Origin: Mycolicibacterium vaccae NBRC 14118 = CIP 105934
GTDB taxonomy: Bacteria > Actinomycetota > Actinomycetes > Mycobacteriales > Mycobacteriaceae
Length of the DNA: 37,925 nt
Direction: 5' to 3'
NCBI RefSeq assembly: GCF_001552715.1
Contig: NZ_BCRS01000040.1
Span: 1 to 37,925 of the forward strand
Below, in pieces: positions 1 through 7,546 of this stretch. Under the pieces are notes generated by a model that searched no databases, was not told the DNA's origin, and was given only the letters and a program-made list of their open reading frames with translations. Position 1 is the stretch's first letter, and every line of letters starts with the position of its first letter. The translations under genes and the position numbers were made by a program.

Positions 1-1272
1 CTTTAGGACATTGCCGGCGGGTCCGGTGGCCGATATCAACACCCGCCGGTCCCGAAGTCCGTTGACGATCTGCGCGGTGAGCTGCGCATCCGGGGTTTTC
101 AGGTCGTGGTCTGAGACGATCTCCACTCCGATGTAAAACCCGGCCCCGCGCACGTCGCCGATGCAGTGGTGGCGTTGCGCCAGCTCACCGAGTCCGGCGA
201 GCAGGCCCGCTCCGGTGGTGTGGACGTTGTCCAGCAGTCGCTCTTGCTCGATCACGTTCAGCGTGGCTTGTGCTGCCGCGACAGCGACAGAGTTTCCGCC
301 AAAGGTGTTGAAGTACCGAAGCTCTCGCCCGAACTTGGACACCACGTCGTGATCGACGACCACACCGGCCACCGGGTAGCCGTTACCCATGGGCTTGCCT
401 GTCGTGATGATGTCCGGTGAGACGCCGTGGCGCTGATAACCCCACATGGCGTCGCCGCTTCGGGCGAATCCGCTCTGCACTTCGTCGGCGATGAACAATC
501 CCCCGGCCTCGTGAACGGCGTCCACAGCCCCGCGCAGCAGTGAGGTCGGATGGGCGTAGATGCCGTCCGAGGAGAACAGCGAGTCCACGATCAGTGCGGC
601 AACGCCTTGACCGTGTCGGTGCAGGTCGGCGATGGCCTCGCGCACGCGTTGCTCAAAGAAGCCAGGGAGATCTGCGTCACCGATGCGGTAGGAGTCGGGC
701 GCCGGTATGCGGCGCACCCAGGTGCCCAGCGGGGAATTGTCTCCCAGCGATGGCGAGAATCCTGCGGTGCATTCGGAGTTTCCGTGGTAGGCCTCCGAGG
801 TGACGATGACCCCCTGGTTTCCTGTGCGGTGCTTGGCGATTCGCGTCGCGAGGTCGTTGGCCTCCGATCCGGTGCAGGTCATCATCAAGTGCCGGTCTCC
901 CGGTGCGCCGCCGAAGGTTGCCAGCAACTGCTCGGCGTAGTCGAGGATTCCTTCTTGCAGATATCGGGTGTGGGTGCACAGCGTGGCCATCTGGCGGTGC
1001 ACGGCGTCTACCACGGCGGGGTGCGCATGGCCAACGGACACGACGTTGTTGTACGCGTCGAGGAATTCATTGCCGTCAGCGTCCCAAAGCCGGCTTCCTC
1101 TGCCGCGCACGAAGTGGATCGGTTCCTTGTAGAAAAGCCGGTAGGCGGGGCCCAGCAAGCGAGCCCGACGCTCGACGAGGGCGCGGGTCGCCTCGTCCAG
1201 AGTTCCGGCCGCTTCGGGGTCGAACGCATTGTTCATCTGCATCCGACCACGATCCGCGTCGACGGTTACCAT
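1..1272 (-). CDS. Class III aminotransferase-fold PLP enzyme, possible phospholyase (3' end cut by window)
   Basis: The frame runs leftwards from ATG at 1272 to the window edge, about 424 residues without the C-terminus. It shows the class III aminotransferase (ornithine/AGXT2-like) fold: an N-terminal segment with GHAHP near residue 80, TGSEAND in the PLP phosphate-binding region, IADEVQSGF with the cofactor Asp, and TTGKPMGNGYP with the Schiff-base Lys. The ATG lies inside the last codons of the upstream kinase gene (its TAA is 1268-1266), so the two are probably translationally coupled. Known family: close relatives include transaminases, but also the ethanolamine-phosphate and 5-phosphohydroxylysine phospholyases, which remove phosphate and ammonia. 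The tight pairing with a small-molecule kinase makes a phospholyase an attractive inference. A plain amino-acid:pyruvate or glyoxylate aminotransferase is the alternative, and the sequence does not settle it. Confidence 0.9.
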   Translation of the reverse strand, partial: MVTVDADRGRMQMNNAFDPEAAGTLDEATRALVERRARLLGPAYRLFYKEPIHFVRGRGSRLWDADGNEFLDAYNNVVSVGHAHPAVVDAVHRQMATLCTHTRYLQEGILDYAEQLLATFGGAPGDRHLMMTCTGSEANDLATRIAKHRTGNQGVIVTSEAYHGNSECTAGFSPSLGDNSPLGTWVRRIPAPDSYRIGDADLPGFFEQRVREAIADLHRHGQGVAALIVDSLFSSDGIYAHPTSLLRGAVDAVHEAGGLFIADEVQSGFARSGDAMWGYQRHGVSPDIITTGKPMGNGYPVAGVVVDHDVVSKFGRELRYFNTFGGNSVAVAAAQATLNVIEQERLLDNVHTTGAGLLAGLGELAQRHHCIGDVRGAGFYIGVEIVSDHDLKTPDAQLTAQIVNGLRDRRVLISATGPAGNVLK

Positions 1273-2366
1273 GCTTCCTCCTGAATGATGTTGTCTCGCT
1301 GAAGGAGCGCTGAGATTTCAGCCGGCTCCCGTTCCAGGAACCACTCCAACTGCGCCCACCCTTGTTCGGTGTTGCGCATGATGTATTCGACGTTGCCGGG
1401 GATGAGGGCGGCACGGTAATTCGTGATCAGCGCGCGGGCAATCGCACGCCCCATCACTAGGTGAGGGACGATCTCGAGTTCGAGGTCGGTGAGGTCGGCG
1501 CATCTGAGGTACCCGCGCAGAAGGTCGAAACCGGCCTCGAACATGTTGTCCTGCGGGTGTTCCGCGAGATCTCTGGGCAGCTGGTTCAGAAGGGCAGTCG
1601 AGACGTCGACCGCGATCGGAGCCGTCAGGGCGTCACCGAAGTCCAGTACCGCGGTGACGAAACGCGGGTGGGCATGGTCGACGAGCAGATTGGACTTGCT
1701 GAAGTCGTTGTGCACCACCTGAGTTCGTAGCTCAGGAAGAACCGGCACCACCACGTCGTTGAATCGCGCCAGACCGCGAGACAATAGTTCTCGCTGTGCC
1801 GGATTCTCGATGACGTCGAGCAGCGGTTCCAAAGCCGGCAGGGTGACTACATTCCACGGCAACAGACGGCTGCCGGCGGGGTGCGCGAAACTTTGCGTGG
1901 CGTGCCGCAATAGAGCCAGTACCTCACCGACGAATTCACGCTCGGGTGCCGAAGATTCGCATTCGTCCAGCGGCGTTCCCTCCATGAAGGTCATCACTCG
2001 CGCTAGGCGCGGCCCCTCGGAACCGTCAACCGGCACTAATGTCGTACCGTCGACCGACGCGACGATGCGGGGCACCAGCTCACCGACCGGCGAGTCGGCG
2101 ACATGAGTCATCAATGCGCACTGGAAGTCGATTTCAGTGGCGCTTTCACTGGCGTTGGACACTTTGAGGATGTAGCGGCCGTCGGTACCGGCGTCGATGA
2201 GGAAGGTGTCGTCCTTCTCTGTGGCCAGCCGGCTCGCCGTCCCCGTCAGCCCCCATTTTCGACTCGCGAGTTCGACCGCGGTCGACTCGGCCATCACCTC
2301 ATGGTCTGTCGCCAGCGTCCCCGTGGGATGCAGCCCCAGCGATTCCAGAGTCGGTACCACGGTCAT
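1266..2366 (-). CDS. APH/choline-kinase-fold small-molecule phosphotransferase, hydroxylysine-kinase-like
   Basis: This 366-residue protein has the aminoglycoside phosphotransferase (APH) fold. ILKVSN near residue 66 supplies the ATP-binding Lys, the catalytic loop is VHNDFSKSN (H-x-D-x4-N) near residue 218, and the Mg-binding Asp is in VLDFGDA. It has no signal peptide or membrane segment, so it should be cytoplasmic. Despite the family name, chromosomal members often phosphorylate metabolites such as hydroxylysine, homoserine or choline. The general layout fits the hydroxylysine kinase (AGPHD1) branch, a family-level inference. Its stop overlaps the start of the downstream PLP enzyme, and a GntR gene sits 161 bases upstream on the same strand. 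The picture is of a small regulated catabolic operon: phosphorylate an amino alcohol or amino acid, then eliminate phosphate. The substrate is unknown. I chose ATG 2366, which has a weak AAGG upstream. Confidence 0.85.
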   Translation of the reverse strand: MTVVPTLESLGLHPTGTLATDHEVMAESTAVELASRKWGLTGTASRLATEKDDTFLIDAGTDGRYILKVSNASESATEIDFQCALMTHVADSPVGELVPRIVASVDGTTLVPVDGSEGPRLARVMTFMEGTPLDECESSAPEREFVGEVLALLRHATQSFAHPAGSRLLPWNVVTLPALEPLLDVIENPAQRELLSRGLARFNDVVVPVLPELRTQVVHNDFSKSNLLVDHAHPRFVTAVLDFGDALTAPIAVDVSTALLNQLPRDLAEHPQDNMFEAGFDLLRGYLRCADLTDLELEIVPHLVMGRAIARALITNYRAALIPGNVEYIMRNTEQGWAQLEWFLEREPAEISALLQRDNIIQEEAW

Positions 2367-2527
2367 CGCTGCGTCGCCTTATCCGCGCTCCGCGCCAGGG
2401 CTGATGTCGTTGCATGGGCGGGAATATGCTTGGCGGCCAATATTTTTCCTTCCGGTCGGGTCCCTAGATGCGCACAGCGAATCTCCGCCTGAGCGCGGTT
2501 AGCACGAACGATGGAGCGGGCGTTGAG

Positions 2528-3223
2528 TTATGGACCTGTGCCGAGGAGCCTGATCAGCCGGTCCCGGGCGTCCTCGATGTGGTCGGTGACGACCTTGGCG
2601 ACGTCTCCCGCGGCACCCAATTGCAGTTCGGCGAGGATGGCTCGATGCTCCTCGATCAAACCGCCGCCGCTTCGGCGGTCGCCCTCAGCGGAGCGAAGCA
2701 ACTGCCTGTTGTCCATGCGTAAGAGCTGCCGCACCGGATCCGAGTGCATCGCGTAGAGCCGGATGAGGCGCTGGTTGGCGGACCCGGCGACGTGGGCGGC
2801 GTGAAACGCCACATCAGCGGCCTCCACCTGCTGCTGATCGCCGCTGCGAAGCCCGTCCTCCATGTCGTCGAGCGCCTTGCTCATGTCCGCGACCGTGGCC
2901 TCCGTGTTCCCGTTGGCAATCACCAGCTGGGCTGCACGCACCTCCAAAGCGACCCGCACATCGAAGATCTCACGCACATCGTCAGGAGTCAGGGTGGTGA
3001 CGAAGGTTCCGCGACGCGGCTCGTCTTGCACCAGGCCTTCGGCGATCAGCGATCGCAACGCCTCGCGCACCGGTCCGCGACTCACGCCGAGCTGGCGGGC
3101 GACGTCCGCTTGGCGGATCTTCTCGCCCGGCGCAAATGTGCCGTTCAGAATGGCAATCCGCAGTTGAGTCGTGACCTCATCAGTCAGCGGCGCCGCCTGA
3201 GTAAGGGGCTGCATCACCGGCAT
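2528..3223 (-). CDS. GntR-family regulator, FCD (FadR) subfamily
   Basis: A winged helix-turn-helix (LTDEVTTQLRIAILNG, then QADVARQLGVSRGPVREAL) is followed by an all-helical FCD effector domain. The FCD metal ligands are visible: D-x3-H in DVAFH, His in EEHRAIL and His in TDHIED. About 231 residues is the normal size. The frame stays open to 3259, but a promoter-like pair (-10 at 3261-3256) overlaps that stretch, so ATG 3223, preceded by AGGGCGG, is the better start. FCD regulators usually repress catabolic genes and are released by a small carboxylate or amino-acid ligand. Here the likely targets are the kinase and PLP-enzyme genes immediately downstream, and possibly the divergent EPSP synthase gene. 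Confidence 0.9.
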   Translation of the reverse strand: MPVMQPLTQAAPLTDEVTTQLRIAILNGTFAPGEKIRQADVARQLGVSRGPVREALRSLIAEGLVQDEPRRGTFVTTLTPDDVREIFDVRVALEVRAAQLVIANGNTEATVADMSKALDDMEDGLRSGDQQQVEAADVAFHAAHVAGSANQRLIRLYAMHSDPVRQLLRMDNRQLLRSAEGDRRSGGGLIEEHRAILAELQLGAAGDVAKVVTDHIEDARDRLIRLLGTGP

Positions 3224-3255
3224 TACAACCGCCCTATGGCCTTGGTCACGGACAG

Positions 3256-3284
3256 ACACTATGTAAACGTCTGCAAAGTGTCAA
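3256..3284 (-). promoter_or_regulatory. Predicted promoter of the gntR gene
   Basis: Read leftwards, TTGACA (3284-3279) is separated by exactly 17 bases from TAGTGT (3261-3256), a good sigma-A-like pair. The ATG chosen for the regulator lies 33 bases beyond the -10 box. Two head-to-tail GCAGTTT heptamers at 3291-3304 and a related AAACGTCTGC at 3266-3275 sit in the divergent interval and are candidate half-sites for the GntR protein. Confidence 0.5.
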
Positions 3285-3320
3285 CAGTTCGCAGTTTGCA
3301 GTTTCGCGGCCCCTCCTGGG

Positions 3321-3326
3321 TATTCT
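3321..3326 (+). promoter_or_regulatory. Predicted -10 box giving a leaderless aroA transcript
   Basis: TATTCT matches the mycobacterial TANNNT -10 pattern. A start point about seven bases downstream falls on the GTG codons at 3330 and 3333. No ribosome binding site precedes these codons, which fits leaderless translation, common in mycobacteria. This is inference from pattern and spacing only. Confidence 0.35.
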
Positions 3327-3329
3327 GCC

Positions 3330-4634
3330 GTGGTGGATGGACGTAGTGGCATCAGGGACGGCTGTAGCGCCGCCGCTCTTCGACTGATGCCGCTGACGCC
3401 TCCCCCAGTGGCACGGGTGCGCGTTCCGGGGTCAAAGAGCATCACCAATCGCGCGCTTCTGTGCGCTGCCCTCACTCCCGGCGTCAGCGATATCACCGGC
3501 GCCTTGACCGCAGATGACACGCTCGCGATGGTCGGCGCCATCGAACAACTGGGCGCCTCAGTACAGACCCACGACTCAACCGACGTGTTCCGCGTCACGG
3601 GCATCGACGTGACCGCAGATGAGCGCCGCGACTCCCTGCACATCGATGCTCGTCAATCCGGGACCACGGCAAGATTCCTGCTGCCCGTCCTCGCGCAGCG
3701 TCCCGGTGCCAGCCTCCTTGACGGCAGTCCGCAACTTCGCCAACGCCCGTTCACACCGCTCATTGAAGCGCTGCGGACCCTAGGTGCCGTCATCGAAGCC
3801 GTTAACGGAGACGAAGGCCTTCCCCTCGTCGTCACGTCGCCGGCGCGCGGAGGCTGCCTCTCCATCACCGGAAAGATCTCCAGCCAATTCATCTCGGGCC
3901 TGCTCATCGCTGGACCGTTGATGCCGGAGGGGCTGCACATCACCGTCACCGACGACCTGATCTCCAAGCCCTACGTGACTCTCACCGAGAAGGTGATGGC
4001 CGGATTCGGTGTCACCACAACCGACCTCGCAGTGACGCGCCAGGACTATCGACCAGCCAGCTTCGCTGTCGAGCCAGACGCCACCGCCGCTTCGTACTTC
4101 TTCGCAGCAGCGGCGATCACCGGCGGCCGCATCACCGTGGAAGGGCTCGGCCAGCACTCCATTCAGGGCGATCTCGGCTTCGTCGACATCCTCGAAGCCA
4201 TGGGTGCAAAAGTTTCACGCACCGCAACCGACACCACGGTCGAGGGGCCTGCACAGTTACGTGGTGTGGACGTCGACATGCGCCACATCTCCGATACCGC
4301 ACAGACGTTGGCGGCGGTCGCCGTCTACGCCGACTCCCCCACCCGCGTCCGCGGGATCGGATTCATCCGGGGAAAAGAAACAGATCGAATCCACGCCATG
4401 GTCACTGAACTCCGCCGGGCCGGCATCGACGTTACCGACGATGGAGACGGTTTCACCGTCCATCCTGGATCACCGCAACCCACAGACTTCGACACCTACG
4501 ACGACCATCGAATGGCAATGAGCCTTGCCCTGCTCAGCCTGCGGTCACCGGGAATAGCGATAAGGAACCCGGAGTGCGTCCAAAAGACATATCCCCGGTT
4601 CTTCGAAGATCTCGCCTCTCTGAGAGACAGATAG
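3330..4634 (+). CDS. aroA: 3-phosphoshikimate 1-carboxyvinyltransferase (EPSP synthase)
   Basis: The enzyme joins phosphoenolpyruvate to shikimate-3-phosphate in the shikimate pathway. The 434-residue frame keeps the two-lobed family layout and all main active-site motifs: GSKSITNR (Lys, Ser, Arg), SGTTARFL, RQRPF, SSQFIS, ISDTAQ with the catalytic Asp, RGKETDRI, DDHRMAM and QKTYPRF. It should be active. From memory the sequence is far from the usual mycobacterial AroA (Rv3227), which has a different N-terminal motif and sits beside other genes, so this may be a second, acquired EPSP synthase. At the place of Pro101 in the E. coli enzyme, which affects glyphosate sensitivity, it has Phe. The start could be GTG 3330 or 3333 (leaderless) or ATG 3387. 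The gene diverges from the GntR regulator and has no other shikimate gene near it. Confidence 0.9.
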   Translation: MVDGRSGIRDGCSAAALRLMPLTPPPVARVRVPGSKSITNRALLCAALTPGVSDITGALTADDTLAMVGAIEQLGASVQTHDSTDVFRVTGIDVTADERRDSLHIDARQSGTTARFLLPVLAQRPGASLLDGSPQLRQRPFTPLIEALRTLGAVIEAVNGDEGLPLVVTSPARGGCLSITGKISSQFISGLLIAGPLMPEGLHITVTDDLISKPYVTLTEKVMAGFGVTTTDLAVTRQDYRPASFAVEPDATAASYFFAAAAITGGRITVEGLGQHSIQGDLGFVDILEAMGAKVSRTATDTTVEGPAQLRGVDVDMRHISDTAQTLAAVAVYADSPTRVRGIGFIRGKETDRIHAMVTELRRAGIDVTDDGDGFTVHPGSPQPTDFDTYDDHRMAMSLALLSLRSPGIAIRNPECVQKTYPRFFEDLASLRDR

Positions 4635-4787
4635 CCCAGCCCACCGCAGCGGGGTAGGGCACGCATTCACGAGTTCAGCGTCGAAACCTTCTGCGCTGGC
4701 GAAACGCGTCATGACTTCCGATGTTCAGACGTGCTGCTGGGCCTGTTCGCAGCGAGATCCGCGTGCGCCAGGTTCTGGACACCGGGA

Positions 4788-5855
4788 TCAATCGAACATG
4801 ACGACCGCGCGCCCGACGATATCGCCGCGGCCCAGCGCTTCGAGACTGTCGTTGATGTCGTCGAACTTCGTTGTCACCACGTTGTGTTTGATCTTCCCTT
4901 CGCCGGCGAGGGCAAGCACCTCCTGCAGGTCGGCAGGGTTTCCCCAGAACGACCCGAAGTAGGATCGCTCGCCGCTGACGAAAGGAAAGAGCGGCAGTTC
5001 CACCGTCGTGCCCATCAAGCCCACCTGCGAGAGGGCGCCCTCGGTCGCGAGGATCGATGCAGCCAGACCAAGGGACTCCGAGGATCCTGCGCAGTCCAAG
5101 ACCGCATCGACCGTTCGGCGGTTGGCGAGATCTTCCAGTTCGTTCTGCACGTCATCGACGGACTTGCCGCGAACGTTCACCGTGTGATCTGCCCCGTTCT
5201 CGCGGGCGACGGCCAACTTTTCGTCACTGCGGGCCAGGGCCACCACGGTCGCACCGTCTCCCAGGAGCTTTGCGTACTGCACCCCGTAAGCCCCCAGGCC
5301 ACCGATTCCGGTGACGGCCACGATTCGGCCGGCGCCAAGCTTCCCGGCGTCACGCAACTTCTTCATACCCCGATACGGCGTCAGCCCTGCATCCGTCAGC
5401 GGGGCGAGGAACTCCGGTTCAGCCCCGGGCTCCCGGATCGGAATCACCTTGCCGTATGGCGCGACCATGTACTCGGCGAAGCCCCCATCAGGGCCGAAAC
5501 CCACCAACTGCCCGCTGGCACAGAGCTGGTCGTTGCCCTCACGACATTGGCGGCAAGCGCCGTCACCCCAGTTCGGGTACAGGACCACAAGGTCACCTTC
5601 GGCCAATCGGCAGCTGCCCGGCACCTCTGAGCCCAGCGCAGCGATTGTGCCGGCCACCTCATGGCCTGGGGTCAGCGGGAGACTCAAGGGCAGCAGGTCA
5701 CTGAAGTAGCCGTCGACAAGCTGATAGTCACTGCGACACATTCCCGCTGCCGCGACTTTGAGCAGCACCTGCCCCGGTCCTGGCTCGGGAACTGGCACCT
5801 CCTCGATCTCGAGTGGTTGCCGGAAGCCGTGAATGCGTGCGGCTTTCATGTTCAT
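4788..5855 (-). CDS. Zinc-dependent alcohol dehydrogenase, medium-chain family, NAD-type
   Basis: A medium-chain dehydrogenase of about 355 residues. The catalytic zinc site is seen in GMCRSD and PGHEVAG, and the Rossmann loop is TGIGGLGAYG. The structural-zinc lobe reads GDGACRQC followed by DQLC: three Cys are present and the first ligand position is Asp. The Sulfolobus enzyme has Glu there, so zinc may still bind. The family resembles secondary-alcohol dehydrogenases of actinobacteria; the substrate is unknown. The frame opens at 5897, but ATG 5855 has GAAAGAGG five bases upstream and begins the conserved MNMKAARI. The gene is convergent with aroA. Its last ~105 codons are duplicated, damaged, at 11114-11429 on the other strand. 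Confidence 0.9.
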   Translation of the reverse strand: MNMKAARIHGFRQPLEIEEVPVPEPGPGQVLLKVAAAGMCRSDYQLVDGYFSDLLPLSLPLTPGHEVAGTIAALGSEVPGSCRLAEGDLVVLYPNWGDGACRQCREGNDQLCASGQLVGFGPDGGFAEYMVAPYGKVIPIREPGAEPEFLAPLTDAGLTPYRGMKKLRDAGKLGAGRIVAVTGIGGLGAYGVQYAKLLGDGATVVALARSDEKLAVARENGADHTVNVRGKSVDDVQNELEDLANRRTVDAVLDCAGSSESLGLAASILATEGALSQVGLMGTTVELPLFPFVSGERSYFGSFWGNPADLQEVLALAGEGKIKHNVVTTKFDDINDSLEALGRGDIVGRAVVMFD

Positions 5856-6166
5856 GATTGCCTCTTTCGGAATCGACGGGCACCGAGGTGGCCACAACCC
5901 GTTGATACCCCTGAGCCCTGACCGATGGTGGCCGAGTACACATCATGTGGGCTCTTTGTGTGCGGCCCGCACATACTTTCAGGGGTTCGCCGTGCCACCC
6001 ATGGAAAAACGTGCCGCCCACCGCCCGGCAGGAACGGTGCCGGTCGCACATGAAACTCTTTGGATTCTGCCGCTGACGGCCAGCTAGAGCTCGCCCTACC
6101 CTGATGGACGGTCCAGTAGGAAAACGCAACGACAGGGCTGCGTTGGGAGTCTGCGGAACCTGCGGC
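5856..6166 (-). other. Intergenic region upstream of the alcohol dehydrogenase
   Basis: No convincing gene is seen. The short open frames have no recognisable family and cross the palindrome at 5959-5973. The region should hold the promoter of the dehydrogenase gene. Confidence 0.5.
5959..5973. promoter_or_regulatory. 15-bp perfect palindrome, candidate operator
   Basis: TGTGCGG-C-CCGCACA forms two perfect 7-base arms around one base, 104 bases upstream of the alcohol dehydrogenase start. Its size suits a dimeric repressor site. No regulator is adjacent, so the binder is unknown. Confidence 0.35.
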
Positions 6167-7081
6167 CTAGGGTGCCGTCAGTTGACTCAGCGCCTCCCCC
6201 ACCTTCGTGACGAGACCTGGCGTGTAGCCGTGAGTCGGCATGTTGATGATTACGCCATCGACTCCGACATCGAACACGCGTCGCTGGATCTCCTCGGCGA
6301 CTTGTTGGGGCGTGCCGTGGACAGCGCGACCGCCGGTAGCTTCCTCCATGTCAACCGAGGGTTCGCCGTCGATCACCACGGTCAGGAAGCCACTGGTTTC
6401 CAATGTCGCTGGATCACGCCCGATTTCGGCACACCTCTGCTTGAGCACGCGCAGCTTGGCCGGGAGCTCGTCCATGGGCGCGATGATGTTGAGATGGTCC
6501 GCGTACTGGGCTGCCAGCCGGAAAGTCTTCTTCTCACCACTACCACCGAGCATCACCGGAATGTGGTCGCGGTAACGCGGCTCGTTGATGGCGTTCTCGG
6601 TGTGGTACCACTTGCCCTCGAAGGTCGGTCGCTCTCCGTGGATCATCGGAATCATGATCTGCAGAGCTTCTTCCAGCTTCTCGAAGCGCTCGGTGAACGT
6701 TCCGAATTCGTACCCGAGCTGTTGATGCTCCAGCTCGAACCACCCCGCTCCGACACCCAAGAGTGTGCGCCCGCGGTTGATCACATCCAGTGTGGTGATC
6801 TCTTTGGCAAGCAGAGTGGGGTTCCGGTAGGTATTCCCGGTGACCAAGGTCCCCAACTGCACGCGGTCGGTGACAGCGCTCAACGCGCCCAAAGTCGTGT
6901 AGGCCTCCAGTATTGGTTCGTCCGGTGCCCCCAAACCCGGCAGCTGGTAGAAGTGGTCCATCAGGAACACGGTGTCGAAGCCGGCAGCTTCAGCCTCCTG
7001 AACCTGAGACTTCACCGCGGAGAACAGCTCGGCCACGGGCAGGCCATAGGAGAAGTACGGAATCTGTAGTCCAAGTCTCAT
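6167..7081 (-). CDS. Luciferase-like (LLM) F420-dependent oxidoreductase, Rv1855c-type
   Basis: A 304-residue protein with the bacterial luciferase-like TIM-barrel. It begins MRLGLQIPYFSYG and carries FDTVFLMDHF, LGTLVTGNTYRNP, LLGVGAGWFELEH and VMLGGSGEKKTFRLAA, the usual flavin (F420) binding landmarks. The features fit the Rv1855c-type F420 oxidoreductases; the substrate is not known. The frame extends to 7423, but ATG 7081 is where homology begins and the extension crosses a VOC relic on the other strand. It is divergent from the quinone-oxidoreductase-like gene at 7547. Confidence 0.88.
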   Translation of the reverse strand: MRLGLQIPYFSYGLPVAELFSAVKSQVQEAEAAGFDTVFLMDHFYQLPGLGAPDEPILEAYTTLGALSAVTDRVQLGTLVTGNTYRNPTLLAKEITTLDVINRGRTLLGVGAGWFELEHQQLGYEFGTFTERFEKLEEALQIMIPMIHGERPTFEGKWYHTENAINEPRYRDHIPVMLGGSGEKKTFRLAAQYADHLNIIAPMDELPAKLRVLKQRCAEIGRDPATLETSGFLTVVIDGEPSVDMEEATGGRAVHGTPQQVAEEIQRRVFDVGVDGVIINMPTHGYTPGLVTKVGEALSQLTAP

Positions 7082-7546
7082 GGTCACGGCTAGCACGAAC
7101 AGAACACACGGTAGGTCTATTCCCGCCGGCACACGCCAACGGGTCTCGGCGCCGATTGCAGATGGTGCGGGGTTCACCACCGCTGATAACCCATCGACGC
7201 CGGTTGCCCTGAGGGTCAACCACATCGGGCTCACGGTCGCCGACGTCTTCGCAGCCATCGACTGGTATGGCCTGGACGGCGCGGTCTCCGGCCTGCGGTG
7301 CATCATCGGGCCCGATTGTTGGTACCGGCACGCCACGGCGAAGCGTGCGCGCGACTCGGCCACAGCACCACACCGGAAGGTCGCGCGACGTGCCGATAAG
7401 ACAAGGCAATTGCGGAAACTCACTGCTCATCACGGCCCCGGACGCTGACGGCTGACCGTGCGCCGCGCAAGCGGGGCACACATCGCATCAGGCGTACGCT
7501 CGAATTCGAAGCAAGTATGCCCTCGCGTTCGAAGATTGGAGTTCTT
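7082..7546. other. Divergent intergenic region with a gene relic
   Basis: The space between the divergent LLM and QOR genes holds one recognisable relic, the VOC fragment from 7209. The rest, including 7300-7520, shows no family I know. Promoters for both flanking genes must lie here, but I see no clear -35/-10 pair. Confidence 0.5.
7209..7300 (+). pseudogene. Relic of a glyoxalase/VOC-superfamily N-terminus
   Basis: About 20 codons read LRVNHIGLTVADVFAAIDWY, the typical first strand and helix of vicinal-oxygen-chelate (glyoxalase/bleomycin-resistance) proteins, with the first metal-ligand His. After that the frame loses all similarity and no second half is found. This appears to be a truncated gene. 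Confidence 0.5.

Noticed and set aside
4635..4787. Possible terminator between the convergent aroA and dehydrogenase genes
   Set aside because: Only short imperfect stems are seen (GCTGC/GCAGC and a CCACCGC/GCGGGG mismatch hairpin).
7082..7423. N-terminal extension of the first LLM oxidoreductase
   Set aside because: The family begins at MRLGLQIP (ATG 7081); the extension has no homology and crosses a relic on the other strand.
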